A stretch of DNA of 63,251 nucleotides from positions 1 through 63,251 of the forward strand of contig JAFXTO010000055.1 in NCBI GenBank assembly GCA_017535725.1, written 5' to 3'. Shown one piece after another: positions 6,362-15,096 of the stretch; position 1 is the stretch's first letter; every line of letters starts with the position of its first letter. Origin of the DNA: Bacteroidaceae bacterium (GTDB lineage: Bacteria > Bacteroidota > Bacteroidia > Bacteroidales > Bacteroidaceae). The position numbers were made by a program, and so were the translations under genes. Under the pieces are notes generated by a model. The model did no database searches and was not told where the DNA came from. It was given only the letters and a program-made list of their open reading frames with translations.

Positions 6362-7360
6362 TTAGAGCTTATCGTTGGAGCCGAGGACGTCCACAATCTT
6401 GTGGATGTACATCTTCTTCATGTTGTCACGAGCGGGCTTGAGGTACTGACGGGGATCGAAGTGGTCGGGGTGCTCAGCGAGGTGCTTGCGGATAGCGGCG
6501 GTCATTGCCAGGCGGCTGTCGCTGTCGATGTTGATCTTGCAGACAGCGCTCTTGGCGGCTTCGCGCAGCTGCTCCTCGGGGATGCCGACTGCATCGGGCA
6601 GCTTGCCGCCGTACTTGTTGATGGTGTCGACCTCATCCTGGGGCACGGAGCTGGAGCCGTGGAGCACGATGGGGAATCCGGGCAGCTTCTCCTCGATCTG
6701 GTGGAGGATGTCAAATGCGAGGGGAGGAGGCACGAGCTTGCCGGTCTTCGGGTCACGGGTGCACTGTTCGGGGGTGAACTTATAGGCGCCATGGCTGGTG
6801 CCGATGGAGATGGCGAGGCTGTCGCAACCGCTGCGGGTGCTGAAGTCGATGACCTCTTCGGGCTTGGTGTAGTGGCTCTCAGCAGCAGACACTTCGTCTT
6901 CTACGCCAGCGAGCACACCCAGCTCTGCCTCGACGGTGACGTCGTGAGCGTGAGCGTATTCTACCACCTGCTTGGTGATGCGGATGTTCTCCTCGTAGGG
7001 GAGAGCGGAACCGTCGAACATCACGCTGGAGAAACCATTGTCGATGCACTCCTTGCAGAGCTCGAAGCTATCGCCGTGGTCCAGGTGAAGCACGATCTGA
7101 GGATTGGGGCAGCCCAGTTCCTTGGCATATTCCACAGCACCCTGTGCCATGTAGCGGAGGATGGTGCCGTTGGCGTAGTTGCGAGCGCCCTTGCTGACCT
7201 GCATGATGACGGGAGACTTGGTCTCCACAGCGGCCTGTACGATGGCCTGCATCTGTTCCATGGTGTTGAAGTTAAAGGCGGGGATGGCATAGCCACCGGC
7301 AACAGCCTTCTTGAACATCTCGCGAGTGTTCACGAGACCCAGTTCTTTGTAACTTGTCAT
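6362..7360 (-). CDS. fba: Class II fructose-bisphosphate aldolase
   Basis: A 332-residue zinc aldolase that splits fructose 1,6-bisphosphate into dihydroxyacetone phosphate and glyceraldehyde 3-phosphate in cytosolic glycolysis and gluconeogenesis. Visible motifs are IPAFNFNTMEQMQAIVQAA near the start, the metal-binding HLDHGDSFELC (about residue 92), the glutamate in VEAELG, and the phosphate-binding SIGTSHGAYKF and VLHGSSSVP. Length and order fit the type B class II group common in Bacteroidetes. It is monocistronic, with a strong terminator downstream and a stretch of tandem repeats upstream. Confidence 0.97.
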   Translation of the reverse strand: MTSYKELGLVNTREMFKKAVAGGYAIPAFNFNTMEQMQAIVQAAVETKSPVIMQVSKGARNYANGTILRYMAQGAVEYAKELGCPNPQIVLHLDHGDSFELCKECIDNGFSSVMFDGSALPYEENIRITKQVVEYAHAHDVTVEAELGVLAGVEDEVSAAESHYTKPEEVIDFSTRSGCDSLAISIGTSHGAYKFTPEQCTRDPKTGKLVPPPLAFDILHQIEEKLPGFPIVLHGSSSVPQDEVDTINKYGGKLPDAVGIPEEQLREAAKSAVCKINIDSDSRLAMTAAIRKHLAEHPDHFDPRQYLKPARDNMKKMYIHKIVDVLGSNDKL

Positions 7361-7395
7361 TGTTGTTAAAAAATTTTTTAAGTTATTTAATTGGG

Positions 7396-7543
7396 GGTTA
7401 GGGGACTAGGATTAACTAGGATTAACTAGGGAGACTAGGATTAACTAGGATTAACTAGGATGGACTAGGATGGACTAGGGGGCTAGATGGACTAGATAGA
7501 CTAGATAGACTAGATAGACTAGGGGATACTAGGGGGGACTAGG
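7396..7543. repeat. GACTAGGATTAACTAG minisatellite
   Basis: About 150 bp of imperfect tandem words (GGATTAACTAG, GGATGGACTAG, ATAGACTAG) between fba and the divergent-cluster nuclease gene. There is no hairpin or reading frame. The 11-12-base period shifts to 9-10 in the middle, as expected from slippage. Confidence 0.85.
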
Positions 7544-7546
7544 GGG

Positions 7547-8599
7547 CTATTTTGCTTTGATAAAGTAGGTGACGACGGGGAGGTGGTCGCTGTAGCCATC
7601 GAGCCACACGCCCGCCGCGTGCGTGCGCTTGGGCGAACCTTTATATTTACCTTCGCTCTGGAGGAGGTAGGGGAAACTCTGGATCTTGGCCTCATAGAAG
7701 GTGAGGGTCTTGTACTCCTTCTTGCCCTGTACGTCGAGGCAGTTGGGTGTCATGACGATTTGGTCGAAGAGGTTCCATGCACCCTGGTAGCTGAGGGTGC
7801 CGTGTCCGTCGAGGAGGATCTGCCACCAGGGGTTGTACATCTGTCCTTCGGTGGCATCTGCCATCTTACGTCTGGCTCCGAGGTTCTTGGCCATGGACTC
7901 ATTGTGGGGGTCGTCGTTCATATCTCCCATGACAATCACCTTCATGGTGGGGTTGGCACGGAGGATGCTATCTTTCTCGGCACGTACCATGGTACCTGCG
8001 GCCTCGCGTGCAGGAGAGGTAGAGAAACGGCTGGGCCAGTGGCAGACGATGACCGTGATGCTGTCGTCAGCCAAGGTGCCCTGTACGGTGAGGAAGCCAC
8101 GGGTGGGACGGGTGATATGCTCATTGAGGATGTAGGGTTGCAGCCACCACTTGGCGGGCTTGAAGAAACGCGGGTTGTAGAGCAATCCGCAGTCCACGCC
8201 ACGGCGGTCAGGACCCTCGATGTGGACGAACTTCATGCCACGGTCAGCCAGCGGTTTCTGTGCACAGAGATCCTGAAGGCAGTGGGCGTTCTCCACCTCA
8301 CTGACACCGATGATGCAACATCCCACATCTTTCAGGCGTTCCGTACCCATATCAGCCACGGCGCGCGACATGTTCTTGAGCTTATGCTCATACTTCATAT
8401 TCGTCCAGTGGTTGTCACCATCCGGGAGATACTCGTAGTCGTTCTTGTCCTCGCCGGTAACCGGGTCATGGTCGTGCTCCGTGTCGAACAGGTTCTCGAG
8501 GTTGTAGAAACCGATGCCGTAGAGAGCCAGTTTCCGGTTCTGTGCCGAAGTAGCAGCGACCAGGAATATCAGACAAGAGAGGAAAAATGTCTTACGCAT
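7547..8599 (-). CDS. Secreted endonuclease/exonuclease/phosphatase (EEP) family protein
   Basis: A 350-residue protein with a Sec signal peptide (MRKTFFLSCLIFLVAATSAQ) that fits export to the periplasm or beyond. The EEP core is complete: YNLENLFD near residue 33, the catalytic glutamate in IGVSEVENA, the histidine in VIVCHWPSR, the pair in MGDMNDDP, and the terminal SDHLPVV. Family members cut DNA, RNA, phosphoinositides or sphingomyelin, so the substrate is not fixed by sequence. Its neighbours, a TonB receptor, OB-fold lipoproteins and a DNA/RNA endonuclease divergently transcribed across 180 bp, point to nucleic acid. Confidence 0.9.
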   Translation of the reverse strand: MRKTFFLSCLIFLVAATSAQNRKLALYGIGFYNLENLFDTEHDHDPVTGEDKNDYEYLPDGDNHWTNMKYEHKLKNMSRAVADMGTERLKDVGCCIIGVSEVENAHCLQDLCAQKPLADRGMKFVHIEGPDRRGVDCGLLYNPRFFKPAKWWLQPYILNEHITRPTRGFLTVQGTLADDSITVIVCHWPSRFSTSPAREAAGTMVRAEKDSILRANPTMKVIVMGDMNDDPHNESMAKNLGARRKMADATEGQMYNPWWQILLDGHGTLSYQGAWNLFDQIVMTPNCLDVQGKKEYKTLTFYEAKIQSFPYLLQSEGKYKGSPKRTHAAGVWLDGYSDHLPVVTYFIKAK

Positions 8600-8633
8600 A
8601 GGCTAAAAGTGATGAAACAACTGTTATTTCGGG

Positions 8634-8642
8634 GGCAAAGAT
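8634..8642 (-). promoter_or_regulatory. -7 element for the EEP gene
   Basis: TATCTTTGC on the minus strand lies 35 bp before the EEP start. No good TTG is seen 20 nt upstream, so the promoter may be weak or need an activator. Confidence 0.5.
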
Positions 8643-8714
8643 AGGCTTTTTTTATCGAAAGGAAAACAGAAAAGCGGAAAAATTTCATGCGAAGTGAAAA
8701 AAATTGTCATTACC

Positions 8715-8746
8715 TTGGTCAGTTAAGATTATTTTGCATATCTTTG
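8715..8746 (+). promoter_or_regulatory. Promoter of the TonB-dependent receptor operon
   Basis: TTGG at 8715, 21 nt, then TATCTTTG (8739-8746), 34 bp before the ATG at 8780. It is divergent from the EEP promoter in the same 180-bp gap, so one regulator could serve both. Confidence 0.65.
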
Positions 8747-8779
8747 TGGCGAAAATCATCCGTTTTCCAATTTTTACCA

Positions 8780-11347
8780 ATGAGAAAGAATCTTCTTTTC
8801 GCGATTGCCACGTTGATGCTTGCCATGTCCGTCAGGGCACAGCAGCCATCCACGGGCAACACTGTCCAGGCGGAGTCGGAGGACGAGTCCGAATTCGTCT
8901 TCACAGAATCCGAGTTGGACATGAACGAGGACTCCGATGTGTCGCAGGACGTCATCCAGATCAGTTCCAGCAGCAACATGTACACCAGCAACATCGGCTA
9001 CACCTTCAGTCCCCTGTGGTTCCGCTTCAGGGCCCTGGACCAGCGCTACAGCGACACCTATATGAACGGTGTGCTGGTGAACAGTGCAGAGAGCGGCAGT
9101 TTCGGGTTCTCGCCGAGCATCGGTGGCCTGAACGATGCCTATAACCGTTCCGGAGACTACAGCTCGCCCTTCGAGACGAACACCTACGGCATAGCAGCCT
9201 TGGGCGGTTCGAACAACTACAACTTCCGGGCCAACAACTACGCCGCCGGTCACAAGATCACCCTCTCCGGTACCAACCGCAACTACCGCGCACGTGCCAT
9301 TTATTCATTTGGTACGGGCGTGAAGCAGAACGGATGGGCTTTCTTCGGCACCGTGGGCTACCGTTGGGCCAACGAGGGTGTGGGAGAAGGCACCTTCTAC
9401 AACTCGCTGAGTTACTTCCTCACCCTGCAGAAGATGTTCAACCAGAAACACAGTCTCAGCCTGACCACCTGGGGAACGCCCACTGAACGTGGACAACAGG
9501 GTATCTCCACCGACGAGGCCTACTGGCTGGCCAACGACTACCAGTACAACCCCTATTGGGGATATCAGGACGGCAAGAAGCGTAACTCCCGCGTGGTCAA
9601 CACCTTCGAGCCATCGGCGTTGCTGACCTGGGACTTCAACATCAAGGACAACCTCAAGCTGGTTACCACCCTCTACGGCAAGTACGGCATGGATGCCCGT
9701 TCGCGCCTGCAATACAACAACTCGCTGAACCCCAAACCCGACTACTGGAAGAACTTCCCCAGCTACAACTACGACGTATGGGACCTCGTGGACGACACGT
9801 CCAACGACGACCTCGCAGCCTGGCAGGAGAGCTATGACTTCTGGAGGGCAGACAAGGCCAACCGTCAGATACAGTGGGACCGCATCTACTACGCCAACCA
9901 GCAGATGAATGCCGTGGGTGGCGAAGCTGCCTACTACATGCTCAAGCGCCACAGCAACCAGTTCGCACTACACCTGGGTTCCACCCTGAATTGGGACATC
10001 GACCGCAGCTCGAAGTTGCAAGTGGGCGTGCAGTTAGCCAGCAACACCGGCATGCACTACCAGACCCTCTCCGACATGCTGGGCGCAAACTACCTGCATA
10101 ACGTCAACAATTACGCCATCGGCACCTACGCTGGCAGCGACCCTCGCGTGCAGTATGACCTGAACGCCACGGCCAGTAACCTGAGCAAGGGTGACCGCTT
10201 TGGCTATGACTACAACATCGTGGTCCAGAAAGCTACGGCCTGGGCACAATATACGAAGGACCAGGGCATCAGCCACAGCTTCATCAGTGCCAAGATAGGC
10301 GGCACGCAGATGTGGCGCGATGGTAAGATGAGGAACGGTCTCTTCGCCGACAACAGCTACGGCAAAAGCGGCACAGCCCGCTTCCTCGACGGAGGATTCA
10401 AGATGGGCACGAACCTGAACTTCGGCAAGGGCCATGTCGTAGGTTTCGGCGTCAGCTACATGACCAATGCTCCCCAGGCCTCTGGATGGGGAACAGGTGC
10501 CTTCCAGGCTCCTGAGATGAACAACAACTTCATCGACGGGCTTAAGGTGGAGCATATCGCTTCGGCAGAAATCGGCTATGCCGTGAACCTCAGCTGGATG
10601 CGTGCCAACCTGACCGCCTACTACATGCACGGCACACGGCTCAACGAGTGGCAGAACTACTTCTACGACGATGTCAACAGCTTCACGTACGTCAGCATGA
10701 CGGGTGTCGAGAAGGACTACTACGGTGTGGAACTCGGCATCAAGTTCAAGGTCACCACCGCCTTCAGCATCGATGTGCTGGGCTCCATGGGCGATGCCAA
10801 GTACATGAAGGACACCGATGTCAGCTACCTCCTCTCCACGGAAGGCACCGTCACCAAGGAGACCGTATATAATAAAGGTATGCGCGAGGCAGGCACCCCG
10901 CTCACCGTGGGCAGCATCGCCCTAAACTACAACATCCGTGGATGGTGGCTGACCCTGAAGGGCAACTACTACGACCGCATCTACCTCAGCTATGCACCCT
11001 CGCTGCGTTACCAGAGCACGCTCATCCGCTCCGGTGCCGTGGATAACGACGGTTCGCTCATCGTGCCCGAACAGGCAAAGGGCAATGGCGGCTTCATGCT
11101 CGACGGCAGCATCGGACACCAGTTCCGCATCGCTGGTCATCCGCTCAGCGTGAATCTCATGGCTACCAATATACTGAATAACCGCAAGATGGTGAACCGC
11201 GGATGGGAACAGAGCCGAAGCAGCTACACCACCGACCAGACCACTGGCGAGAAATCGACTATCCGTACCTACAACTTCCAGATGAATCCCATGAAGGCAT
11301 ACGTGCAGGGATTTAACTTCATGCTGAACCTGAATTACAGATTCTGA
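8780..11347 (+). CDS. TonB-dependent outer membrane receptor
   Basis: 855 residues from the ATG at 8780, chosen because it gives a clean signal peptide (MRKNLLFAIATLMLAMSVRA, then QQPS). After an acidic N-terminal stretch comes a plug-like region (MNGVLVNSAESGSFGF, GLNDAYNR, YGIAALGGSNNYNFRA) and then alternating aromatic beta-strands to a terminal FMLNLNYRF, as in 22-strand barrels. There is no carboxypeptidase-like N-terminal extension and no SusD-type neighbour; instead two OB-fold lipoproteins and a nuclease follow in the same operon. Such receptors import large ligands with TonB energy. A nucleic-acid-derived ligand is inference from context. Confidence 0.88.
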   Translation: MRKNLLFAIATLMLAMSVRAQQPSTGNTVQAESEDESEFVFTESELDMNEDSDVSQDVIQISSSSNMYTSNIGYTFSPLWFRFRALDQRYSDTYMNGVLVNSAESGSFGFSPSIGGLNDAYNRSGDYSSPFETNTYGIAALGGSNNYNFRANNYAAGHKITLSGTNRNYRARAIYSFGTGVKQNGWAFFGTVGYRWANEGVGEGTFYNSLSYFLTLQKMFNQKHSLSLTTWGTPTERGQQGISTDEAYWLANDYQYNPYWGYQDGKKRNSRVVNTFEPSALLTWDFNIKDNLKLVTTLYGKYGMDARSRLQYNNSLNPKPDYWKNFPSYNYDVWDLVDDTSNDDLAAWQESYDFWRADKANRQIQWDRIYYANQQMNAVGGEAAYYMLKRHSNQFALHLGSTLNWDIDRSSKLQVGVQLASNTGMHYQTLSDMLGANYLHNVNNYAIGTYAGSDPRVQYDLNATASNLSKGDRFGYDYNIVVQKATAWAQYTKDQGISHSFISAKIGGTQMWRDGKMRNGLFADNSYGKSGTARFLDGGFKMGTNLNFGKGHVVGFGVSYMTNAPQASGWGTGAFQAPEMNNNFIDGLKVEHIASAEIGYAVNLSWMRANLTAYYMHGTRLNEWQNYFYDDVNSFTYVSMTGVEKDYYGVELGIKFKVTTAFSIDVLGSMGDAKYMKDTDVSYLLSTEGTVTKETVYNKGMREAGTPLTVGSIALNYNIRGWWLTLKGNYYDRIYLSYAPSLRYQSTLIRSGAVDNDGSLIVPEQAKGNGGFMLDGSIGHQFRIAGHPLSVNLMATNILNNRKMVNRGWEQSRSSYTTDQTTGEKSTIRTYNFQMNPMKAYVQGFNFMLNLNYRF

Positions 11348-11374
11348 GAAAGTTGAAAAATTGAAAATAAAAGG

Positions 11375-11440
11375 GGCGACCGGATTTTTCGTGATAACGA
11401 TATAACGTGATAACGGAATAAAGAAGGCCGGAAAAATTGA
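11375..11440. repeat. Composite GATAACGGAATAACG / ATTGAAAG repeat
   Basis: The 122-bp gap between the receptor and the DUF5689 gene carries GGGGCGACCGGATTTTTCG, repeats of GATAACG, and AATTGAAAG words. The same composite recurs at 12325-12540, 17747-18027 and, inverted, at 61738-61806. Confidence 0.7.
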
Positions 11441-11469
11441 CAATTGAAAGATTGATTAATAATAGAATT

Positions 11470-12327
11470 ATGAAAGCGAAATATATTTTTCTTACATTCG
11501 TCTCAGCAATGATGCTGACAGCCTGTATGGATGGCGAATGGGAAGCGCCCGATATGACGAATCCGGCCTACGGCAACAATGCCATCACGGTGGATGCGTC
11601 CAAACAGGTGACCATCGGTGAACTCAAGACGACCTACGCCAGCGTCATTGCAGGCAGTGGGTTCGAGCGTATCACAGATGAAAAACAGCTCCAATGTACC
11701 GTCATCGGCAACGACATCGGCGGCAATATCTACAAACAAATCATTGTCCAGGACGCCACGGGAGCGTTGGTCGTTGGCATCAATGGCACGGGTCTCTTCC
11801 CCTTCCTCAGCGTAGGGCAGCAGATCCTCATTGACCTCAAGGACCTCTGCATCGGTGGCTACGGTGAACAGCCACAGTTAGGCGACGAGTACAATGGTAG
11901 CATCGGACGCATGAGTACCGAGAAGTGGCAGCAGCATGTGAAGATACTGCCCACCCACGACATAAGTCAAATAGATACCATCGACTTCTTCAGCGTGGCT
12001 AAAAACGACATCGACCGCTACTGTGGACACCTCGTATGCCTAAAGGATGTACAAATCGGTGATGCCGACGGCACGACCACCCTTGCACCCGAGTACAAGA
12101 GCGGCACTACCCTCACCTACAACGGTAGCACCAACGGCTATGTCCACCACACACTCAACGGCGAATCAATGAACAGCCTGCTACTGCGCACCAGTACCTA
12201 CGCTGACTTCGCCGCACTCGTCATCCCCCAGAAGCCCGTGACGCTCTACGGCATCGCTACTCGCTACCGTAGCACATGGCAGATACTCATCCGTGCGGAG
12301 GAAGACATTGTGATTAGTGAAAATTGA
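11470..12327 (+). CDS. DUF5689 (OB-fold) lipoprotein
   Basis: 285 residues from the ATG at 11470; an upstream in-frame ATG at 11437 would bury the signal. The signal peptide ends in a lipobox LTAC, so the protein is lipidated. The next part has ITIGELKTTY-like sequence followed by OB-type strands (TVIGNDIGGNIYKQIIVQD, GQQILIDLKDLCIGGYGEQ) typical of DUF5689, a Bacteroidetes family with an OB fold. OB folds commonly bind nucleic acids or oligosaccharides. As second gene of the receptor operon it is a plausible surface ligand-binding partner. Precise ligand unknown. Confidence 0.82.
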   Translation: MKAKYIFLTFVSAMMLTACMDGEWEAPDMTNPAYGNNAITVDASKQVTIGELKTTYASVIAGSGFERITDEKQLQCTVIGNDIGGNIYKQIIVQDATGALVVGINGTGLFPFLSVGQQILIDLKDLCIGGYGEQPQLGDEYNGSIGRMSTEKWQQHVKILPTHDISQIDTIDFFSVAKNDIDRYCGHLVCLKDVQIGDADGTTTLAPEYKSGTTLTYNGSTNGYVHHTLNGESMNSLLLRTSTYADFAALVIPQKPVTLYGIATRYRSTWQILIRAEEDIVISEN

Positions 12328-12540
12328 AAAATTGAAAGATTGAAAATTGAAAGATTGAAGATTGAAAAATTGAAGATTGAAAAATTGAAGATTGAAAAAT
12401 TGAAGATTGAAAAATGGGGCGGCTGATTTTTTTCGGAATAACGGAATAACGTGATAACGGAATAACGAAGCCGAGAAAGGTAGAAAATTGAAAGATTGAA
12501 ATATTGAAATATTGAAATATTGAAAAATAAAAATATAAAA
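12325..12540. repeat. ATTGAAA tandem repeats with GGCGGC..GCCG composite
   Basis: The 225-bp gap is almost entirely AAATTGAAGATTG words around one composite unit (GGGCGGCTGATTTTTTTCGG, then GGAATAACGTGATAACGG, then CGAAGCCG). No gene. Despite this gap the next gene keeps the same orientation and is probably in the same operon. Confidence 0.75.
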
Positions 12541-12552
12541 TACTATAATATT

Positions 12553-15075
12553 ATGAAGAAGTATTTAAAACTGCTGCTCTGTGCAGCTGTGGGAATCAGC
12601 GCATTCACCGCTTGCGAGGATGTGCCCGAACCTTACAACATCCCAACCGAAAGCAACGGCGGCAACAATGGTGGCAGTACCACGGTCTTAGACTACGTTC
12701 TCAATCAGAACTTCTTGACTTCAAAGGGTGATTTTACCACCAACAGCTCCAGCGGTGACTTGAAGTGGACACACAGCTCCAAGTACGGCGCCATGATCAC
12801 CGGCTATGATGATTTCGATGGCGACGGTAAGAAGGAGAACAAACCAGGCGTGACAACCTTTGTCAGCCCTGAGATAGACCTCACCGACGTCGACAGCGCA
12901 TTTATCGTTATTGATCAGGCTATCAACTGGGCCAAAACGACGCTTGAATCCGACCACAAGCTCTTGATACGCATTGTTGACAGCAACGACCCAGCCACAG
13001 AGCTACCAATGAGCTATGAGGGTCTTGGCAACGACTTTAACTACGTGAAGCAATACATCCAGATACCACAGGAGTTTATGGGCAACAAGGTAAAGATTGG
13101 CTTGAAGCACACGGCTCACGACGACTACTCCTCCACGTGGGAGGTCAAGGAGCTCAGCGTGGCCAAAGGCACAGCGCCCAGCAACGAAAGTCCGATTATT
13201 GAGGACGGTGTGGGCAGCGGCACAGCCGACGACCCCTACGATGTTCCCACCACCATCAAGCTCATCGCCGCAGGTCCTCCGTCAAAGAAGATTTACACCA
13301 AGGGTATCATATCAAAGATTAATGAGATCGACCCGAGCTACGGCAACGCCACTTATTTCATTAGCAACGACGGTACAACCACCGACCAGTTGGAAGTCTA
13401 TCGTGGCTATGGACTTGGAGGTGCTAAGTTCAAGTCAGAGAATGACCTGAAGGTAGGTGACGAAGTGATTGTCTATGGCGTTGTTGTCTATTACAACAAC
13501 AAGACCATGGAGTTCACGCAGGGCAGCGAAATCTACAGCCTCAATGGTGAGACCGCTGGCGGCGGCAGTGGTGATGAGACAGGCATAGAAGTGACTTGTG
13601 CTCAAGCTGCGGAACTGACCAATGCTCTGGCTGATGGCGGTACTTCTGATGAAACTTATACCGTCACAGGTTACATCACCGAGGTCATAGGTTCTCCAAG
13701 TCGTAACCAGCAGACCTTCTGGATGGCCGACACAAAGGACGGCGGTAAAGTGTTCGAGGCTTACTATGCAAACCTTCCCGAGGGTGTCAGCGAGTTCAAA
13801 GTTGGCACGAAAGTGAAGATAACAGGTAAACTCATGAAGTTTGTCAAGGATAGTAAGGTGACTCCCGAAATCAAGAATGCCAACGTCGTAATTCTTGAGG
13901 ATGGTGGTGGAACCCCTGTCACTCCAACAGGCATAGAAGTGACTTGTGCTCAAGCTGCGGAACTGACCAATGCATTGGATGATGGCGGTACATCAGATGA
14001 AACTTATACTGTCACGGGTTACATCACAGAGGTCATTGGCTCTCCAAGTCGTAACCAGCAGACATTCTGGATGGCTGACACGAAGGACGGCGGTAAAGTG
14101 TTCGAGGCATACTATGCAAACCTTCCTGAGAGTGTCAGCGAGTTCAAGGTTGGCAGTAAGGTGAAGATAACGGGTAAACTCATGAAGTACGTCAAGGATG
14201 GTAAGGTGACTCCCGAAATCAAGAATGCGACCGTTGAAATTCTTGAGGACGGTGGTGGTGATACCCCTATTACTCCTACGGGCACTGACGTGACCTGCGC
14301 ACAGGCAGCAGCATTGACCAATGCACTGGCTGATGGTGGAACCTCCGAAGAGACCTATTCTGTCACGGGTTATATCACCGAGGTCGTTAGTAATGTTAGC
14401 CGTAACCAGCAGACCTTCTGGATGGCCGACACCAAGGATGGAGGCAAAGTGTTTGAAGCTTATTGGGCTAATCTGCCTGAAGGCGTCAGCGAGTTCCAGG
14501 TTGGCTCGAAGGTTAAGATAACGGGACAGCTTATGAAGTACGTCAAGGATGGTAATGTGACTCCCGAAATCAAGAACGCCACCGTCGAAATTCTCGAAGC
14601 AGGCGATGATCCCGGTGATAACCCTGGTGACAATCCCGGTGATGACAATAAGATAAGCCCGACCCGCAGTGGCGATCAGGTGGTGACCTTCAGTGGATTC
14701 AGCAGCACCACCTTGCAGATTGTGAATGATTACACTGGCACTTCAGGTGGCACCCAGCTCCGTATCCTCAACCTCGAAGTGACCTACGCCAATGGCACTA
14801 CCGAGCAGGCTGTGATGAGTCAACTTGGACTTAATAACGCCGATGCCCTGAGCACCTATACCTTAGGCGGTCTCACCCTCATATTCGATAAGGGTGAAGG
14901 TGGCACTCAGCCCGCTTACTACACTGGTGGCGGTGGCGCAGCCCGTATGTATGCCAAGAATAGCTTGACCATCACGGCGAATAATGCCATCACAAAGGTG
15001 GTGGTTAACTGCACAGCACCTGATGGCAGTAAGAGCTACAACGGCAATGAGCAGCTTTATGCAGTAGCTGAATAG
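12553..15075 (+). CDS. Large lipoprotein with four OB-fold domains, three in near-identical tandem
   Basis: 840 residues from the ATG at 12553, which gives a lipoprotein signal ending FTAC-E. Residues 20-215 form a beta-sandwich of the choice-of-anchor type (FVSPEIDLTDVDSAFIVIDQ). Residues 220-340 are a first OB-like domain (ADDPYDVPTTIKLI). Then three copies of about 115 residues follow (start EVTCAQAAELTNAL, middle QQTFWMADTKDGGKVFEAY, end KVTPEIKNA), joined by Gly/Pro linkers; the last linker is DDPGDNPGDNPGDDN. They match DUF6359-type OB folds annotated as nucleic-acid-binding. A C-terminal beta-domain ends the protein. It probably sits on the cell surface next to the receptor and captures ligand with high avidity. 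Confidence 0.82.
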   Translation: MKKYLKLLLCAAVGISAFTACEDVPEPYNIPTESNGGNNGGSTTVLDYVLNQNFLTSKGDFTTNSSSGDLKWTHSSKYGAMITGYDDFDGDGKKENKPGVTTFVSPEIDLTDVDSAFIVIDQAINWAKTTLESDHKLLIRIVDSNDPATELPMSYEGLGNDFNYVKQYIQIPQEFMGNKVKIGLKHTAHDDYSSTWEVKELSVAKGTAPSNESPIIEDGVGSGTADDPYDVPTTIKLIAAGPPSKKIYTKGIISKINEIDPSYGNATYFISNDGTTTDQLEVYRGYGLGGAKFKSENDLKVGDEVIVYGVVVYYNNKTMEFTQGSEIYSLNGETAGGGSGDETGIEVTCAQAAELTNALADGGTSDETYTVTGYITEVIGSPSRNQQTFWMADTKDGGKVFEAYYANLPEGVSEFKVGTKVKITGKLMKFVKDSKVTPEIKNANVVILEDGGGTPVTPTGIEVTCAQAAELTNALDDGGTSDETYTVTGYITEVIGSPSRNQQTFWMADTKDGGKVFEAYYANLPESVSEFKVGSKVKITGKLMKYVKDGKVTPEIKNATVEILEDGGGDTPITPTGTDVTCAQAAALTNALADGGTSEETYSVTGYITEVVSNVSRNQQTFWMADTKDGGKVFEAYWANLPEGVSEFQVGSKVKITGQLMKYVKDGNVTPEIKNATVEILEAGDDPGDNPGDNPGDDNKISPTRSGDQVVTFSGFSSTTLQIVNDYTGTSGGTQLRILNLEVTYANGTTEQAVMSQLGLNNADALSTYTLGGLTLIFDKGEGGTQPAYYTGGGGAARMYAKNSLTITANNAITKVVVNCTAPDGSKSYNGNEQLYAVAE

Positions 15076-15096
15076 CAGACGAAATCACAACACACA

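Noticed and set aside
6350-7369. Long plus-strand open frame opposite fba, and similar long antisense frames opposite the EEP, ilvC, rny, htpG and rnfC genes
   Set aside because: They are shadows created by GC-rich codon use of the true genes; no family motif, promoter or signal peptide supports them.
8780-11347. SusC-like starch or glycan receptor
   Set aside because: There is no SusD partner, no carboxypeptidase-like N-terminal domain, and the neighbours are nucleases rather than glycosidases.
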